The notes: generated by a model not told the origin, from the letters alone. Shown: positions 37,164 through 47,124, numbered from the stretch's first letter. The stretch: 64,000 nucleotides of DNA from Methanococcoides burtonii DSM 6242 (GCF_000013725.1 NC_007955.1:2325579-2389578); one strand, 5' to 3'. Made by a program: numbers and translations.

Positions 37164-38825
37164 TTACTCTCTGATAGCACCTTTGCTTGCTGAGGACACA
37201 ATCTTTCGATAGCGTGAAAGGTATCCAGTAGCTTCCTTTTCTACTGGTTTGAACAATACCCTTCTTTTTTCAAGATCTTCTTCCGAAACTTTGAGCTCAA
37301 GTCTTCTTTCAGGCATATCAATCTCGATGATGTCGCCTTCCTGTATCAATCCAATAGGACCGCCCTCATAAGCTTCAGGGGATATATGTCCTATGCATGG
37401 ACCTCTTGTACCGCCTGAGAACCTTCCATCCGTAATGAGTGCAACGGAATCGATAAGTCCCATTCCTGCTATGGCGGATGTAGGGGAGAGCATTTCACGC
37501 ATTCCTGGTCCTCCTTTTGGTCCTTCATACCTGATGACCACAACGTCACCTGATTTGATATCTCCTTTAAGGATGGTCTCCATTGCCTCCTCTTCACTGT
37601 CGAAGACCCTTGCAGGCCCGGTGTGTCTGAGCATCTTTTCATGAACGGCAGACTGTTTGACCACAGATCCATCAGGGGCAAGGTTTCCTTTCAGGACCGC
37701 AATACCGCCTTCTTCGTGGAGTGGCTCTTCGATCGTCGTGATGACGCGTGCGTTTGTCTTTGGATTGACAATTACGAATTCGTCTATGTTCTCACCAACG
37801 GTCTTTCCTGTGATCGTTTTCTCGTCAAGATTGAGTTTTGTTACAAGTCTCTTCATTATCGCCTGAACTCCGCCAGCTCTTTCGAAATCAATCATGAAGT
37901 TCTCTCCACCCGGTCTTAGTCCTATTAGGTGAGGAGTTGTCTTGCTCAGTTCATTGAATTTCTCTAGAGGAAGTTCAAGTCCGAATTCGTGGGCAATAGC
38001 AGGTAGATGAAGTGTTGTGTTCGTACTTCCTCCAACTGCAAGGTCTACTCTGATCGCATTCTCGAATGACTTGTCAGTGACTATCTTGCGTGCTGTCAGT
38101 CCTTCACTGACCATTTCAACGATACGTTCTCCTGATTCCTTTGCCATACGCATCTTCTTTGCATCTACTGCATGTGCAGTAGCACAGCCCGGAAGACTAA
38201 GCCCAAGAGCTTCTGTCATGCATGCCATTGTGTTTGCAGTGAACATTCCTGCACATGAACCTGCACCACAGCAACAGAGGTCTTCAAGTTGTTTTAGTTT
38301 CTCAGATGAGACTGCACCACTCTGGCAGGAACCGACTCCTTCGAAAACGGATACGAGATCTGTGTACTTATCATCAACAAATCCGGGGAGCATTGGGCCA
38401 CCTGTTACAACGATGGCCGGGATATCAACTCTTCCGGCAGCCATCAAGTGTCCGGGGGTGATCTTGTCACATGAAGTGACCATGACCATACCGTCCATCT
38501 GTTGTCCCTGTATCATTATTTCGATAGTATCTTCGATAGCTTCTCTGCTTGGAAGTGAGTACTTCATACCTTCATGTCCCATTGCAATACCATCACAGAC
38601 TCCAATTGTATGGAACTCGAAAGGAACGCCGCCCGCATTACGAATACCGGCTTTCACAGCTTCTGCTACTTTGTCAAGGTGAATATGTCCCGGAATGAAC
38701 TCTGTCCAGGAGTTCACAACAGCTATGAACGGTTTCTTCATTTCAGAATCCGTCACTCCTATAGCTTTCAAAAGCGATCGATTTGGCGCTCGTGCGTCTC
38801 CTTTCTTTGTATTGTCACTTCTCAT
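37164..38825 (-). CDS. ilvD: Dihydroxy-acid dehydratase
   Basis: The product is 553 residues from the ATG at 38825, which follows GAGGTTACC; an upstream ATG at 38846 adds seven residues without a ribosome site. It dehydrates 2,3-dihydroxy acids in valine and isoleucine synthesis. Visible signatures are [20 protein letters not shown] (cluster Cys and Lys), [17 protein letters not shown] (Fe-S Cys), [14 protein letters not shown] and [11 protein letters not shown] near the C-terminus. Length is normal. It diverges from the radical SAM gene with a 117-bp gap. Confidence 0.97.
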   Translation of the reverse strand: MRSDNTKKGDARAPNRSLLKAIGVTDSEMKKPFIAVVNSWTEFIPGHIHLDKVAEAVKAGIRNAGGVPFEFHTIGVCDGIAMGHEGMKYSLPSREAIEDTIEIMIQGQQMDGMVMVTSCDKITPGHLMAAGRVDIPAIVVTGGPMLPGFVDDKYTDLVSVFEGVGSCQSGAVSSEKLKQLEDLCCCGAGSCAGMFTANTMACMTEALGLSLPGCATAHAVDAKKMRMAKESGERIVEMVSEGLTARKIVTDKSFENAIRVDLAVGGSTNTTLHLPAIAHEFGLELPLEKFNELSKTTPHLIGLRPGGENFMIDFERAGGVQAIMKRLVTKLNLDEKTITGKTVGENIDEFVIVNPKTNARVITTIEEPLHEEGGIAVLKGNLAPDGSVVKQSAVHEKMLRHTGPARVFDSEEEAMETILKGDIKSGDVVVIRYEGPKGGPGMREMLSPTSAIAGMGLIDSVALITDGRFSGGTRGPCIGHISPEAYEGGPIGLIQEGDIIEIDMPERRLELKVSEEDLEKRRVLFKPVEKEATGYLSRYRKIVSSASKGAIRE

Positions 38826-38942
38826 ATGGTAACCTCGTAAATTCAATGACCAACTATTCTACACGATTAAAGTATATGAATAATACTGTGGTACATTATA
38901 TCAAAAGGTTCATTTATAAGCCATCCTTCCTTTTAGTATCCC

Positions 38943-40643
38943 ATGAAAGCTGTGATAATAGATGGCTATGTGGATGAGCCGGCATGTTTCGGAGTCCCGC
39001 CCTATATTTCTCCTTATGTTCGTTACATAGCTGGAGCCCTGCGTGAAAAGGGCTTTTTAGAGCATGACATTAATTATTTTACCATCGACAGTCTCAGAAA
39101 AGCAACTTCTGAAGATGTCCATATTTTAAAAAAGGCAGATATTGTGGTCATATTGTCCGGTATGACAGTTCCCGGCAAATACCTTCGTTCCTCACCGATA
39201 ACTCCTGGTGAGATCGAGAACCTCTGCACCCTTGCTTCAGGCATCAAGGTCATAGGTGGTCCCATTCGTCTTGGTTTCAGTAAAGAGGGTGGTAAGGGTG
39301 CAAAAGAACTTGGAACTGATGCCGAGGGAACTGTTCTCGCGAAAAGCGATATCGAAGCTTTTGTCTATGACCTTTTTGAAAATGGCAAGCTCTGTGATCC
39401 TGAAGATATTTTCCACAGGAGGAGGACCGTGCATGAGATTGGCAGATGGGCTAAGCTCGGTGCTTTCATAATAGCTCAACATCCCGATTATCCTCACGTT
39501 ATGTGTGAAATGGAAACCTATCGCGGATGTGGTCGCAAGGTGCACTGTTCTTTCTGCACTGAACGATTCTACGGTCATTCCGATTACCGTCCTGTGGCAG
39601 ATGTGATCGCTGAAGTGTCTTCACTTTATGATCTTGGTGCAAGGAACTTCCGTATTGGGAGGCAGCCGGACCTATTAAGTTATCATGCAAAGGATATAGG
39701 TGCTGATGTTCTTCAGCCGAGCCCGGAAATTCTGGAAAGCCTTTACAGTGGTATCCGAAAGGTCGCACCTGAACTGAAAGTTCTGCACATGGATAACACG
39801 AACCCTGCAACGATGGTGGCCTATCCGGAACAGAGTTTTGAGATATTGAAGACCATCGTGAAATATCATACCTCTGGCGACATAGCAGCACTGGGCATAG
39901 AAACTGCGGACCCTGCCGTTGTTAGTGCAAATGATCTAAAAGTACATCCGGATGATGTGTTGGATGTAATTAAGATGATAAACGATGTTGGTTCGGCAAG
40001 GGGTAGCAGTGGTTTGCCGGAATTGCTTCCGGGATTGAACTTTGTTCATGGTCTGCCTGGGGAGACCAGGAAGACATTCGAGCTGAACTATGATCTTCTT
40101 AAGGATATACTGGATTCCGGGCTTCTTGTAAGAAGGATAAATATTCGTCAGGTCATGGCATTTCCGGGAACAAAAGTGTATGGGAACGATGACCTTGTTT
40201 ACAAGCACAAAAAACTGTTTCTTAAATACAAAGAAAAGATACGAAAGGATATCGACCTGCCGATGCTAAGGAAGATCGTGCCGATCGGAACTGTGCTCAG
40301 GGATGTAATGTGCGAGATCCATGATGAAAGATCAAAGCACGATCTGACATTTGGCAGACAGTTAGGTTCATATCCTCTGCTTGTAGGATTTCCTCTCAAT
40401 CTTCCTCTGGGTGCATTCATCGATGCTGCTATTGTGGGACATGGGCAGCGTTCTGTAAAAGCGATACCTTTTCCACTGGATGTAAATTCCACTCCTTTGC
40501 AGGTGATCAGGGAAATTCCCGGGCTAAATGCTATGGATGTATCTAAGATCATAAGTGGTGTGCCTTATGCGAATATGGATGAACTTGTTCAAAAGGTAGC
40601 TCTACCGGAAAATATACTTGAATACCTATCTGTGAATCCCTGA
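38943..40643 (+). CDS. Radical SAM protein with C-terminal helix-hairpin-helix (COG1031-like)
   Basis: The product is 566 residues. An N-terminal B12-binding-like half (MKAVIIDGYVDEPACFGVPP, VVILSGMTVPGKYLRSSPIT, KVIGGPIRLG) is followed by the radical SAM core. The cluster cysteines are C196-x5-C202-x2-C205 (GCGRKVHCSFCTE), a wider first spacing than the usual CxxxCxxC but, as I remember, typical of this archaeal family. FVHGLPGETRKTFELNYDLL is the SAM-binding Gly-rich strand. The C-terminus (LQVIREIPGLNAMDVSKIIS) is a helix-hairpin-helix. The substrate is unknown. The start is just after a TATA-like ATTTATAAG. Confidence 0.85.
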   Translation: MKAVIIDGYVDEPACFGVPPYISPYVRYIAGALREKGFLEHDINYFTIDSLRKATSEDVHILKKADIVVILSGMTVPGKYLRSSPITPGEIENLCTLASGIKVIGGPIRLGFSKEGGKGAKELGTDAEGTVLAKSDIEAFVYDLFENGKLCDPEDIFHRRRTVHEIGRWAKLGAFIIAQHPDYPHVMCEMETYRGCGRKVHCSFCTERFYGHSDYRPVADVIAEVSSLYDLGARNFRIGRQPDLLSYHAKDIGADVLQPSPEILESLYSGIRKVAPELKVLHMDNTNPATMVAYPEQSFEILKTIVKYHTSGDIAALGIETADPAVVSANDLKVHPDDVLDVIKMINDVGSARGSSGLPELLPGLNFVHGLPGETRKTFELNYDLLKDILDSGLLVRRINIRQVMAFPGTKVYGNDDLVYKHKKLFLKYKEKIRKDIDLPMLRKIVPIGTVLRDVMCEIHDERSKHDLTFGRQLGSYPLLVGFPLNLPLGAFIDAAIVGHGQRSVKAIPFPLDVNSTPLQVIREIPGLNAMDVSKIISGVPYANMDELVQKVALPENILEYLSVNP

Positions 40644-40706
40644 ATCCTCATTCGGGGATGTCCTTTTATCTTCTTCTAAGCAAGAAGACCACCGGTTTCA
40701 ATCTCG

Positions 40707-40788
40707 CATTAAATCGAAGATTTAATGGGAGTTTCATTTCATCGAAAACGTCCAGATCAATCTGGATGTCTTGCAGTGTAACTGCAAG
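40707..40788 (+). repeat. Three consecutive perfect hairpins at the left end of the TnpB element
   Basis: CATTAAATC-GAA-GATTTAATG (40707-40727), TCCAGAT-CA-ATCTGGA (40751-40766) and CTTGCAGT-GTA-ACTGCAAG (40770-40788) follow one another within 82 bp. They may be single-strand recognition hairpins for an IS200-type transposase or a leader structure. Confidence 0.75.
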
Positions 40789-41868
40789 ATGAATCAGGTG
40801 GATGAATTGCGTACACTTTTACGGTTTCTCGCGGACAGACGAAATGCGTATGACAGATGCAATCAGGGATTAACTACGTTTGACCAGACCAACCAGGTCA
40901 AGTATATCGAGTGCAAGACCGAAGTATTCTCACAGATCAAGCAGGATGTACTGAGAAGACTTGGCAAGTAATTCGATGCTTTTTTCAGACGGTGCAAATC
41001 AGGTGAAACACCAGGTTATCCGAGATTCAAGGGGAAGGACAGGTATAACAGTTTCACATATCCCCAATCTGGTTTCAAGATCGAAGATGACAAACTGAAA
41101 CTTTCCAAGATCGGAAAGATCAAAATCAAACAGCACCGAGAGATAGAAGGTAAGATCAAGACATGTTCCATCAAACGTGAAACCGATCAGTGGTATGCAG
41201 TGTTCTCTGTCGATATGGGTGCAAATCCCAAAAAGGTCAATCCGAATACATCCATAGGTATTGATGTTGGGCTTAACTCCTGTGTCACGCTGAGCAATGG
41301 GGAACAGTTCGATTCTCCTACATATTTCCGCAAGTCTGAGAGATCCCTCGCAGTCCAGCAAAAAAGACTGAGCAAGAAGAAGAAAGGTTCAGTGAATCGG
41401 CTCAATCAAAAAATTAAAGTTGTTAAAATCCATAGAAAGGTACGTAACCAGAGACTTGATTTTAACCATACGTTGAGCAGGGCCCTTGTCAACAGGTTTG
41501 ACCGGATACTGTTCGAGGATTTGAGTATCAAAAACATGGTTAAAAATCATCATCTCGCGAAATCAATATATGATGTTGCATGGGGTCAACTGATCCAGAT
41601 GGCAAAAAGCAAAGCGGAAGAGGCTGGCAAGTATGTCGAATTGGTTAACCCATACAACACATCACAAAAATGCAGCAGCTGTGGAAACATCGTCAAAAAA
41701 AGTTTAGCTGTCAGGGTTCACAGATGTCAAGAGTGTGGACTTGAGCTTGACAGAGACGTTAATGCTGCAATCAATATTCTCGATCTATGCACCGTAGGGA
41801 CTACGGATAGAGCCTGTGGAGTCACGGACGTTGGTCTGGGCTTTGAAGCAGGAAGCCACCCATTTTAA
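40771..41868 (+). pseudogene. tnpB: tnpB, interrupted by one in-frame TAA
   Basis: The frame runs without shift from 40771 to 41868 but has a TAA at 40969-40971 (LGK stop FDAFFRR). Downstream it reads RRCKSGETPGYPRFKGKDRY, then the RuvC-like catalytic residues: IGIDVGLNS (Asp), FEDLSIKNMV (Glu) and a zinc finger CSSCG/CQECG followed by DRDVNAAIN (Asp). Nonsense suppression or a single reversion would restore the protein. The N-terminus seems short for TnpB, and the first 15-20 residues of the family are not recognisable. Without suppression the truncated 66-residue product is inactive. Confidence 0.8.
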
Positions 41869-41884
41869 TGGGTGGTAGTTCACC
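41740..41884 (+). ncRNA. Putative right-end guide (omega/reRNA) region of the TnpB element
   Basis: The 3' end of the tnpB frame plus flank contains CCGTAGGGACTACGGATAGA, then CCTGTGGAGTCACGGACG, GAAGCAGGAAGCC and the terminal hairpin. This order is the conserved layout of TnpB-associated right-end RNAs, in which the guide would begin just after TAGTTCAC near 41884. Transcription is inferred. Confidence 0.55.
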
Positions 41885-41905
41885 AGTGTTCATTTCCTTA
41901 TATGT

Positions 41906-42940
41906 TCATTTCTTGATGGATTCGTTGATGATATCTGCATCTTTGAGTACCTTAATGCTGATAAATCCTCCAACAACGATATTCATATAATAGGTGAGTG
42001 CTCTCCATGTGAGCACTGTTATACCTATCAGCGAGGGGGTCGCTATAACAATGGAAAAGAGCGAGCTGGCACCAAATTCAGCAATACCGCTTGCTCCGGG
42101 GGTTGCAGGTATTATCATAAGACATGTAAGAAGTATCTGTGCCATGAATGAAAGCAATATCTCCGGAGGCTGTCCAAGTCCTGCAAGTATCACTGGCAGT
42201 ATGGAGTAAAGTGTTCCTCTGTAAATGATAGTGCATATAATTCCATAATAAACCCCTTTCCTCCCCTTTTTGGTGAAATACCTGATTCCATATTGGAAAT
42301 TATCTATCTCTATATCGATCTTTTCCAGAACGTTCGCAAGAGCTTCATCTGTCTTCCTGCCATGGAAGCGCTTTGTCTTGTTCACAAAAAAATGAATGGT
42401 AGACTTTGTTTTGTTTGGTTTCAATATTGAATAGATCAGTATTCCCAGGATAATAAAAATGAATAGTTCCCCTGCTATCAATAGCATATCGAAGTTCTCT
42501 TTGGGGAAAAACCCCCTTAGGATGTAAAGGGCAAATGGTGCGATAAGAAGGATGAGAAATGCATCAGTCAACCTTTCTCCCACTACGACAGCTGTGGCCT
42601 TTCCAATAGGGATCTCGTTTTTGGAAAGCAGATGTATCCTCAATGCTTCTCCACCGGCAGAAGAGGGGGTAACAGCCGCTACAAGAAGGCTGGATATTGC
42701 GATCTCAGTAGTTTTCAAGGTCTTTATGTCATGTCCAAGTGACTGACACATGAATTTCGTTCGTAATCCCCATACCACGTATGAGAACAACTGAAGGGCT
42801 ATTGCAGCAACAATAGCCTCTTTCTTAATGTTCCGGATCGCATCAATGGTCGTGGTATCTACTGTGAATACCAACAGAAGTACTATCGATATAAAGCTAA
42901 TAACAAGCGAAACAGAGAGCCACTTGAAGATCCGATTCAT
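41906..42940 (-). CDS. Flippase-like membrane protein (UPF0104/AglD-type)
   Basis: The product is 344 residues with about eight hydrophobic helices. It shares LLVAAVTPSSAGGEALRIHL, VVGERLTDAFLILLIAP and IPATPGASGIAEFGASSLFS with the lysylphosphatidylglycerol-synthase transmembrane family. In archaea such domains occur alone or fused to glycosyltransferases (AglD) and are thought to move lipid-linked sugars. It lies 20 bp after the nucleotidyltransferase gene, so the pair may act together in glycolipid or N-glycan assembly. Confidence 0.85.
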   Translation of the reverse strand: MNRIFKWLSVSLVISFISIVLLLVFTVDTTTIDAIRNIKKEAIVAAIALQLFSYVVWGLRTKFMCQSLGHDIKTLKTTEIAISSLLVAAVTPSSAGGEALRIHLLSKNEIPIGKATAVVVGERLTDAFLILLIAPFALYILRGFFPKENFDMLLIAGELFIFIILGILIYSILKPNKTKSTIHFFVNKTKRFHGRKTDEALANVLEKIDIEIDNFQYGIRYFTKKGRKGVYYGIICTIIYRGTLYSILPVILAGLGQPPEILLSFMAQILLTCLMIIPATPGASGIAEFGASSLFSIVIATPSLIGITVLTWRALTYYMNIVVGGFISIKVLKDADIINESIKK

Positions 42941-42960
42941 GGTTTTGGTAACTTCGATGT

Positions 42961-44160
42961 TTAGTCGAATTCTGGATTTATTATGGTCTCCTTGATCCTT
43001 GAACCTGCTTTGATGTTCACTTCAGGCCATATTTTCACATCAGAGTGGATCGTCGCATCATCACGTATTATAACACGTGGTCCTATGACAGTTCCGTTCT
43101 CAAGGTTACAATTTTGTCCGACAATGGTGTGGTTGTCGATTATGGATCCGGATGCATTTGTGTTGCTTCCAATGGTCACATCGTTGAATATGTATGAAGA
43201 TAATATCCTGCAATTGTCCTTGATGACACAATTGGATCCTATCGCAGTGTAAGGTCCGATAAGCACGTTGTCTCCGATGGTAGTGTTATTACCTATCACC
43301 ATAGGCCCCACAAGTGCGGAATTCGTACCGACGATAACGTTGTTCCCTATCTTCAGAGGTCCCTGTATTCGTGCGTCCTTCGTATTGAAATTACCTTCAA
43401 TGGATGTTCCCGGGAGGGATTCAAGCATCCATCTCTGTGCCTGCCTGTATGCTGTGGAACTTCCCACATCGGTCCAGTGGCCACGCACCAGCATTCCATT
43501 GATCTTCTTTCCTTTGCTCATCAATGCAGGGAACAGGTCCTTTGCAAAATCATATTTTTCATCTTTGGGTATCCAGTCGAATATTTCCGGGGAACACATG
43601 TAGATACCTGTACTGGCAAGATTACTGAATATCTCTCCTGGACCGGGTTTCTCTAAAAAGCGGTGTATCCTGTTATTGACATCCATGTCTGCAATACCAA
43701 ATTCACGGGGGTCATCGATGGACATAAGTCCGATGGTTATCATGGCATCGTTCATTTCATGCTGGCGATATATGCTGCGCAGACTAAGGTCCATTACGTG
43801 GTCTCCGCCCACTATCATGAACGGTTCATCTTTTAGGAATTCTTCCGCATTTTTCACTCCACCTGCAGTACCGAGCCTCTTTTCTTCATATACATATTCG
43901 ATATACACTCCGTACATACGGCCGTCACCAAGGCACTCTTCTATCTTTTCTGCCATATATCCAATCGTAATGACGATCTCAGTGAATCCCTCTTTTGCAA
44001 GGTGTTCTACCAGATGCACAACGGATGGTTTGTTCAGAATAGGTATGCTTGGCTTTGGTCTTTCAAAAGTTAAAGGGCGAAGTCGTGTGCCTTCCCCGCC
44101 ACACATGATACACGCTTTCATGTCTTCCAATATGTTGTTTTTCTTTATTACTGTTGCCAT
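42961..44160 (-). CDS. Sugar-phosphate nucleotidyltransferase (mannose-1-phosphate guanylyltransferase-like)
   Basis: The product is about 399 residues. The catalytic domain starts MKACIMCGGEGTRLRPLTFE with KPSIPILNKP and has MIVGGDHVMDLSLRSIY (metal Asp), FGIADMDVNNRIHRFLEKPG and VRGHWTDVGSSTAYRQAQRW. From about residue 255 repeated hexapeptides (IGNNVIVGTNSALVGPMVIG) form a left-handed beta-helix. This architecture fits archaeal GDP-mannose or UDP-sugar pyrophosphorylases. I choose the ATG at 44160 because GGGAGGGG precedes it, but that sequence is the terminal hairpin of the neighbouring TnpB element. The original start may be the ATG at 44121 (MKACIM). Confidence 0.85.
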   Translation of the reverse strand: MATVIKKNNILEDMKACIMCGGEGTRLRPLTFERPKPSIPILNKPSVVHLVEHLAKEGFTEIVITIGYMAEKIEECLGDGRMYGVYIEYVYEEKRLGTAGGVKNAEEFLKDEPFMIVGGDHVMDLSLRSIYRQHEMNDAMITIGLMSIDDPREFGIADMDVNNRIHRFLEKPGPGEIFSNLASTGIYMCSPEIFDWIPKDEKYDFAKDLFPALMSKGKKINGMLVRGHWTDVGSSTAYRQAQRWMLESLPGTSIEGNFNTKDARIQGPLKIGNNVIVGTNSALVGPMVIGNNTTIGDNVLIGPYTAIGSNCVIKDNCRILSSYIFNDVTIGSNTNASGSIIDNHTIVGQNCNLENGTVIGPRVIIRDDATIHSDVKIWPEVNIKAGSRIKETIINPEFD

Positions 44161-44593
44161 AGTCAACTACCCCTCCCTGACTGAAGGGGCTTGATTGTCA
44201 TTTATGCAATCGTCTGGGCGGTTGACAAACTCCCCTGAGACTCCAAGATATACCTGAAATCTCTTGTTTTATGTTCTATGTTCATTGCACCAATGAGATC
44301 TGCATTGTTTTGGTATCCGCAGATTTCACATTCAAAGCTCAATCTGTTACGATTGTTTTTGGAAATGTGGTTGCAACGAATACATGTCTGAGAAGTATAA
44401 GCAGGGTCGATATAGTGGGTGAGTATTCCTGCTTCTCTTGCTTTATATTCAATGAAAGTTTGCAGTTGTCGATAAGCCCAACTACTGTGAGTGTGCTTTC
44501 TCTTTTTATGGACTTTTTTGAGAGTAGCATCACGGATACCTGTTAAGTCTTCTAAACCAATTACAGATACATTATTTTCAAGTGCGAACTTAA

Positions 44594-44601
44594 CAATTTC
44601 T
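44594..44601. repeat. 8-bp target-site duplication, left copy
   Basis: CAATTTCT adjoins the left end of the IS66-family element and recurs at 46235-46242. Confidence 0.9.
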
Positions 44602-46234
44602 GTAACTATTCAGCCACCTTTGCGTGCTAAAATCCCCCCACCTCAATCTATTTCATCTTCTGACATGGATTTTTACGAAAAAAGCAAGTAGTAGCATTCT
44701 ATTTAAGTTCACACCCAAAAAATCAATTGGTTTTGCCAAACAGGAGGTGAATGAACACGAAACGCAAAGAAATCCTAGCAGTTTATGAACAAGGTCCCGA
44801 AGCAGTTGTCACTCTTGTCACTACATTGTACGACATCATTGCTGAACAACAAAAGATCATAGAACTACAAGCTGCCAGAATAACCGAACTCGAAGAACGA
44901 GTTAAAAAGTTGGAAGAGCAACTCAAAAAAAACAGCCGAAACAGCAGTAAACCACCTTCAACTGATGTTTTTATTAATGAGAAACCAAAAACAAAAAGCA
45001 GACGAAAAAAGAGTGGAAAGAAACCAGGTGGTCAGAAAGACCATCCTGGAACTACTCTCAGAATGGTAGATGTTCCTGACGAAGTTATAATTCACAAAGT
45101 ACACAAATGTAGCAATTGTGAAAGATCGCTTGAAGATATAGAAGTTAAAGATCATGAAAAAAGGCAAGTATTTGACATACCTCCCATTAAACTTCAAGTA
45201 ACAGAACATCGTGCTGAAATCAAGTCCTGTCCTCACTGCGGTTGCAAGAACAAAGCTACTTTTTCAGAAAAGGTTAAACAACCCACGCAATATGGCTTAC
45301 GTCTTGCATCATTAGCAGTCTACTTACATGATTATCAATTACTTCCTTATGATCGCAGCTGTGAATTGCTAGCTGATGTTTGTGGATGTGAAATAAGTCC
45401 CGCTACTTTGGCTAGGGCAGAGAAGACATGTTTTGAAAAACTTGAAGATTTCGAACAGCAGATCAAGAACTTCTTAATAGAATCTCCTGTGATAAATTGT
45501 GATGAAACTGGTATGAGGATAGAAGGAAAACGACAGTGGTTACATGTTGCTTCTACAAACAAAATGACATGTTATTATCCTCATCAAAAAAGAGGCTCTG
45601 ACGCAATGAATGCGATGGGAATCTTACCAAATTTTAATGGTACAGTAGTTCATGATTTCTGGAAATCATATTACAAATATGATTGTGATCATTCGATCTG
45701 TAATGCTCATCTATTGCGAGAATTAACAAGTGTAAGCGAGAACGATGATCAATTGTGGTCAAAAGCTATGAATATTCTACTTATTGATGTCAAAAAGTCA
45801 GTTGACCAGATCCGAGAAATGTCTGGTTGTATGAAACCAGAGAGAATTAAAGAGTTTGAAGATTGGTACGGCCAGATAATTCATATTGGGATAGAAGAAA
45901 ATCCTCAACTTCAAGCCAAATCAAAAAATGATATTCTCAGATTTATGCATGATCTAAAAGTTCCATTTGAGAATAATCTTGCAGAAAGGGATGTGAGAAT
46001 GATGAAAGTACAGCAGAAGATATCAGGTACATTCCGAAGTATGCAAGGAGCATTAATTTTCTCGCGGGTAAGAAGTTACATTTCTACTGTTAAGAAGAAT
46101 CAAGTTCCTGTGATGGATGCAATTCGAAATGCAATTGCTGGAATGCCATTTATTCCAACAATTGTTTGAGCTTCTAATTTTTTTGTGTAAAGGTTGGTAA
46201 TACAGGATTGACTATAGGTAGGCTGAATAGTTAC
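44602..46234 (+). mobile_element. IS66-family insertion sequence, 1633 bp, single transposase gene
   Basis: The ends are GTAACTATTCAGCC and GGCTGAATAGTTAC, a perfect 14-bp inverted repeat. The element is flanked by the 8-bp direct repeat CAATTTCT, the duplication length expected for IS66. It carries only the large transposase (TnpC-like), without the small tnpA/tnpB helper genes of classical IS66. It interrupts a TnpB gene. Confidence 0.93.
44751..46169 (+). CDS. IS66-family transposase (TnpC-like), internally shortened
   Basis: The product is 472 residues. The N-terminal leucine-zipper-like helix (IAEQQKIIELQAARITELEE) and a Ser/Pro/Lys linker precede a zinc-binding region (CSNCERS, CPHCGCKN). 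The catalytic residues are Asp in INCDETGMRIEGKRQW, Asp in VVHDFWKSYYKYD and Glu in FENNLAERDVRMMK. Between EENPQLQAKSKN and ILRFMHDLKVPF the family usually has 25-30 more residues, by memory, so a small in-frame deletion is likely and activity is uncertain. A ribosome site (AGGAGGTG) directly precedes the ATG. Confidence 0.9.
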   Translation: MNTKRKEILAVYEQGPEAVVTLVTTLYDIIAEQQKIIELQAARITELEERVKKLEEQLKKNSRNSSKPPSTDVFINEKPKTKSRRKKSGKKPGGQKDHPGTTLRMVDVPDEVIIHKVHKCSNCERSLEDIEVKDHEKRQVFDIPPIKLQVTEHRAEIKSCPHCGCKNKATFSEKVKQPTQYGLRLASLAVYLHDYQLLPYDRSCELLADVCGCEISPATLARAEKTCFEKLEDFEQQIKNFLIESPVINCDETGMRIEGKRQWLHVASTNKMTCYYPHQKRGSDAMNAMGILPNFNGTVVHDFWKSYYKYDCDHSICNAHLLRELTSVSENDDQLWSKAMNILLIDVKKSVDQIREMSGCMKPERIKEFEDWYGQIIHIGIEENPQLQAKSKNDILRFMHDLKVPFENNLAERDVRMMKVQQKISGTFRSMQGALIFSRVRSYISTVKKNQVPVMDAIRNAIAGMPFIPTIV

Positions 46235-46242
46235 CAATTTCT
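46235..46242. repeat. 8-bp target-site duplication, right copy
   Basis: CAATTTCT is identical to 44594-44601 and resumes the interrupted tnpB reading frame. Confidence 0.9.
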
Positions 46243-47124
46243 TTTGATATTTTGTGGTTTATATCTCGCATAAGACGTTTTTCTTTACCGGAAATGTATT
46301 TGAGTATACGCTTTGCCGATAAAGTTCCCTTCGATTGTAAACGAGTCCGCATTGATTTGTAATGGTTGCGAAGGTTCTTGATTTTACCACCTGCAAAGAA
46401 TTTGCATTTTTTATCGGTGGTTGATGCAACAGCAAGATAATTAATTCCAACATCAACACCCATAAAAGTAGATGCTTCTATTATGCTTTTGTCTGGAATT
46501 TCTTTTTCAATGGAAAGGTGGATAAAATAATTTCCGTCATTATGTTTTACAATTTTGGAAGCTTGATATTTCCAAGAACCATCAAAATATTGCTTTGCGT
46601 GGTTGTAATTCAGAATAGTATAAGCTTTCCTGCTACTGTTGAAGGTTGTTATTTTTACAGTATTTTCATCAATGGTGAAGTCTCGTTTATACGAAAGTGT
46701 CATTGATGTGGGACTAAATTCTACTTGTTGCCAATGAGATTTTTTAGTCTTTATTTGTTCTTTCAATGTTTTATAACAACCTGCAACCTGACGTGGAATG
46801 TTACAGCTCATTTGGGACTTTAAACCTAAGTTTTCTCGAAGATGAGGATAAACTAATTTTTGGAGTTTCATGGCTCCCATTGTTTTACCATTTTCGAAAA
46901 GAACCTTGGAAACGTGATTCATCCCTTCTGAATATTTTTGCATAGTTTCAACTAACTCGGTATCAGGGGTTTCAATTTTCAAGATAACGGTTTTAGTTAA
47001 GAACATACAATGATGTATTCACACGTTTTGTATAAATAACGTTTGTGTGAAAAAGAGACGTATTCCTCTCCACCTTACGGAAGGAGACTCCTACTCAAAA
47101 GGTTGAACAAAATGCCTGTAAGTT

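Larger units (their letters stand above)
40660..41884 (+). mobile_element. IS200/IS605-type TnpB element without TnpA
   Basis: A single TnpB-like gene lies between three consecutive hairpins at the left and a strong terminal hairpin (CCACCCATT-TT-AATGGGTGG, 41856-41875) followed by TAGTTCAC. No TnpA-like gene is adjacent. Element ends are approximate, since these elements make no target duplication. Confidence 0.75.
44202..47006 (-). pseudogene. tnpB: tnpB split by an IS66-family insertion
   Basis: The 5' part (47006 down to 46235) encodes the N-terminal and central regions, including TFMGVDVGINYLAVA (first RuvC Asp). The 3' part (44601 down to 44202) encodes VIGLEDLTGIRD (Glu), YTSQTCIRCNHIS and CEICGYQNNADLIGAMN (zinc finger and last Asp). 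Removing 44602-46234 and one 8-bp duplication joins them in frame (ISKEI then VKFALENN), giving a 387-residue protein. Unlike the neighbour at 40771, this subfamily begins MFLTKTVILKIETPDTELVE. The right-end hairpin (CCCCTTCAGTCAGGGAGGGG) lies at 44169-44188, just before the nucleotidyltransferase start. Confidence 0.9.

Noticed and set aside
40969-40971. Pyrrolysine read-through of the tnpB stop
   Set aside because: The codon is TAA, not TAG.
41906-44160. Flippase-like and nucleotidyltransferase genes as cargo of a composite transposon between the two TnpB elements
   Set aside because: The two TnpB elements belong to different subfamilies and oppose one another, and no shared ends flank the pair.
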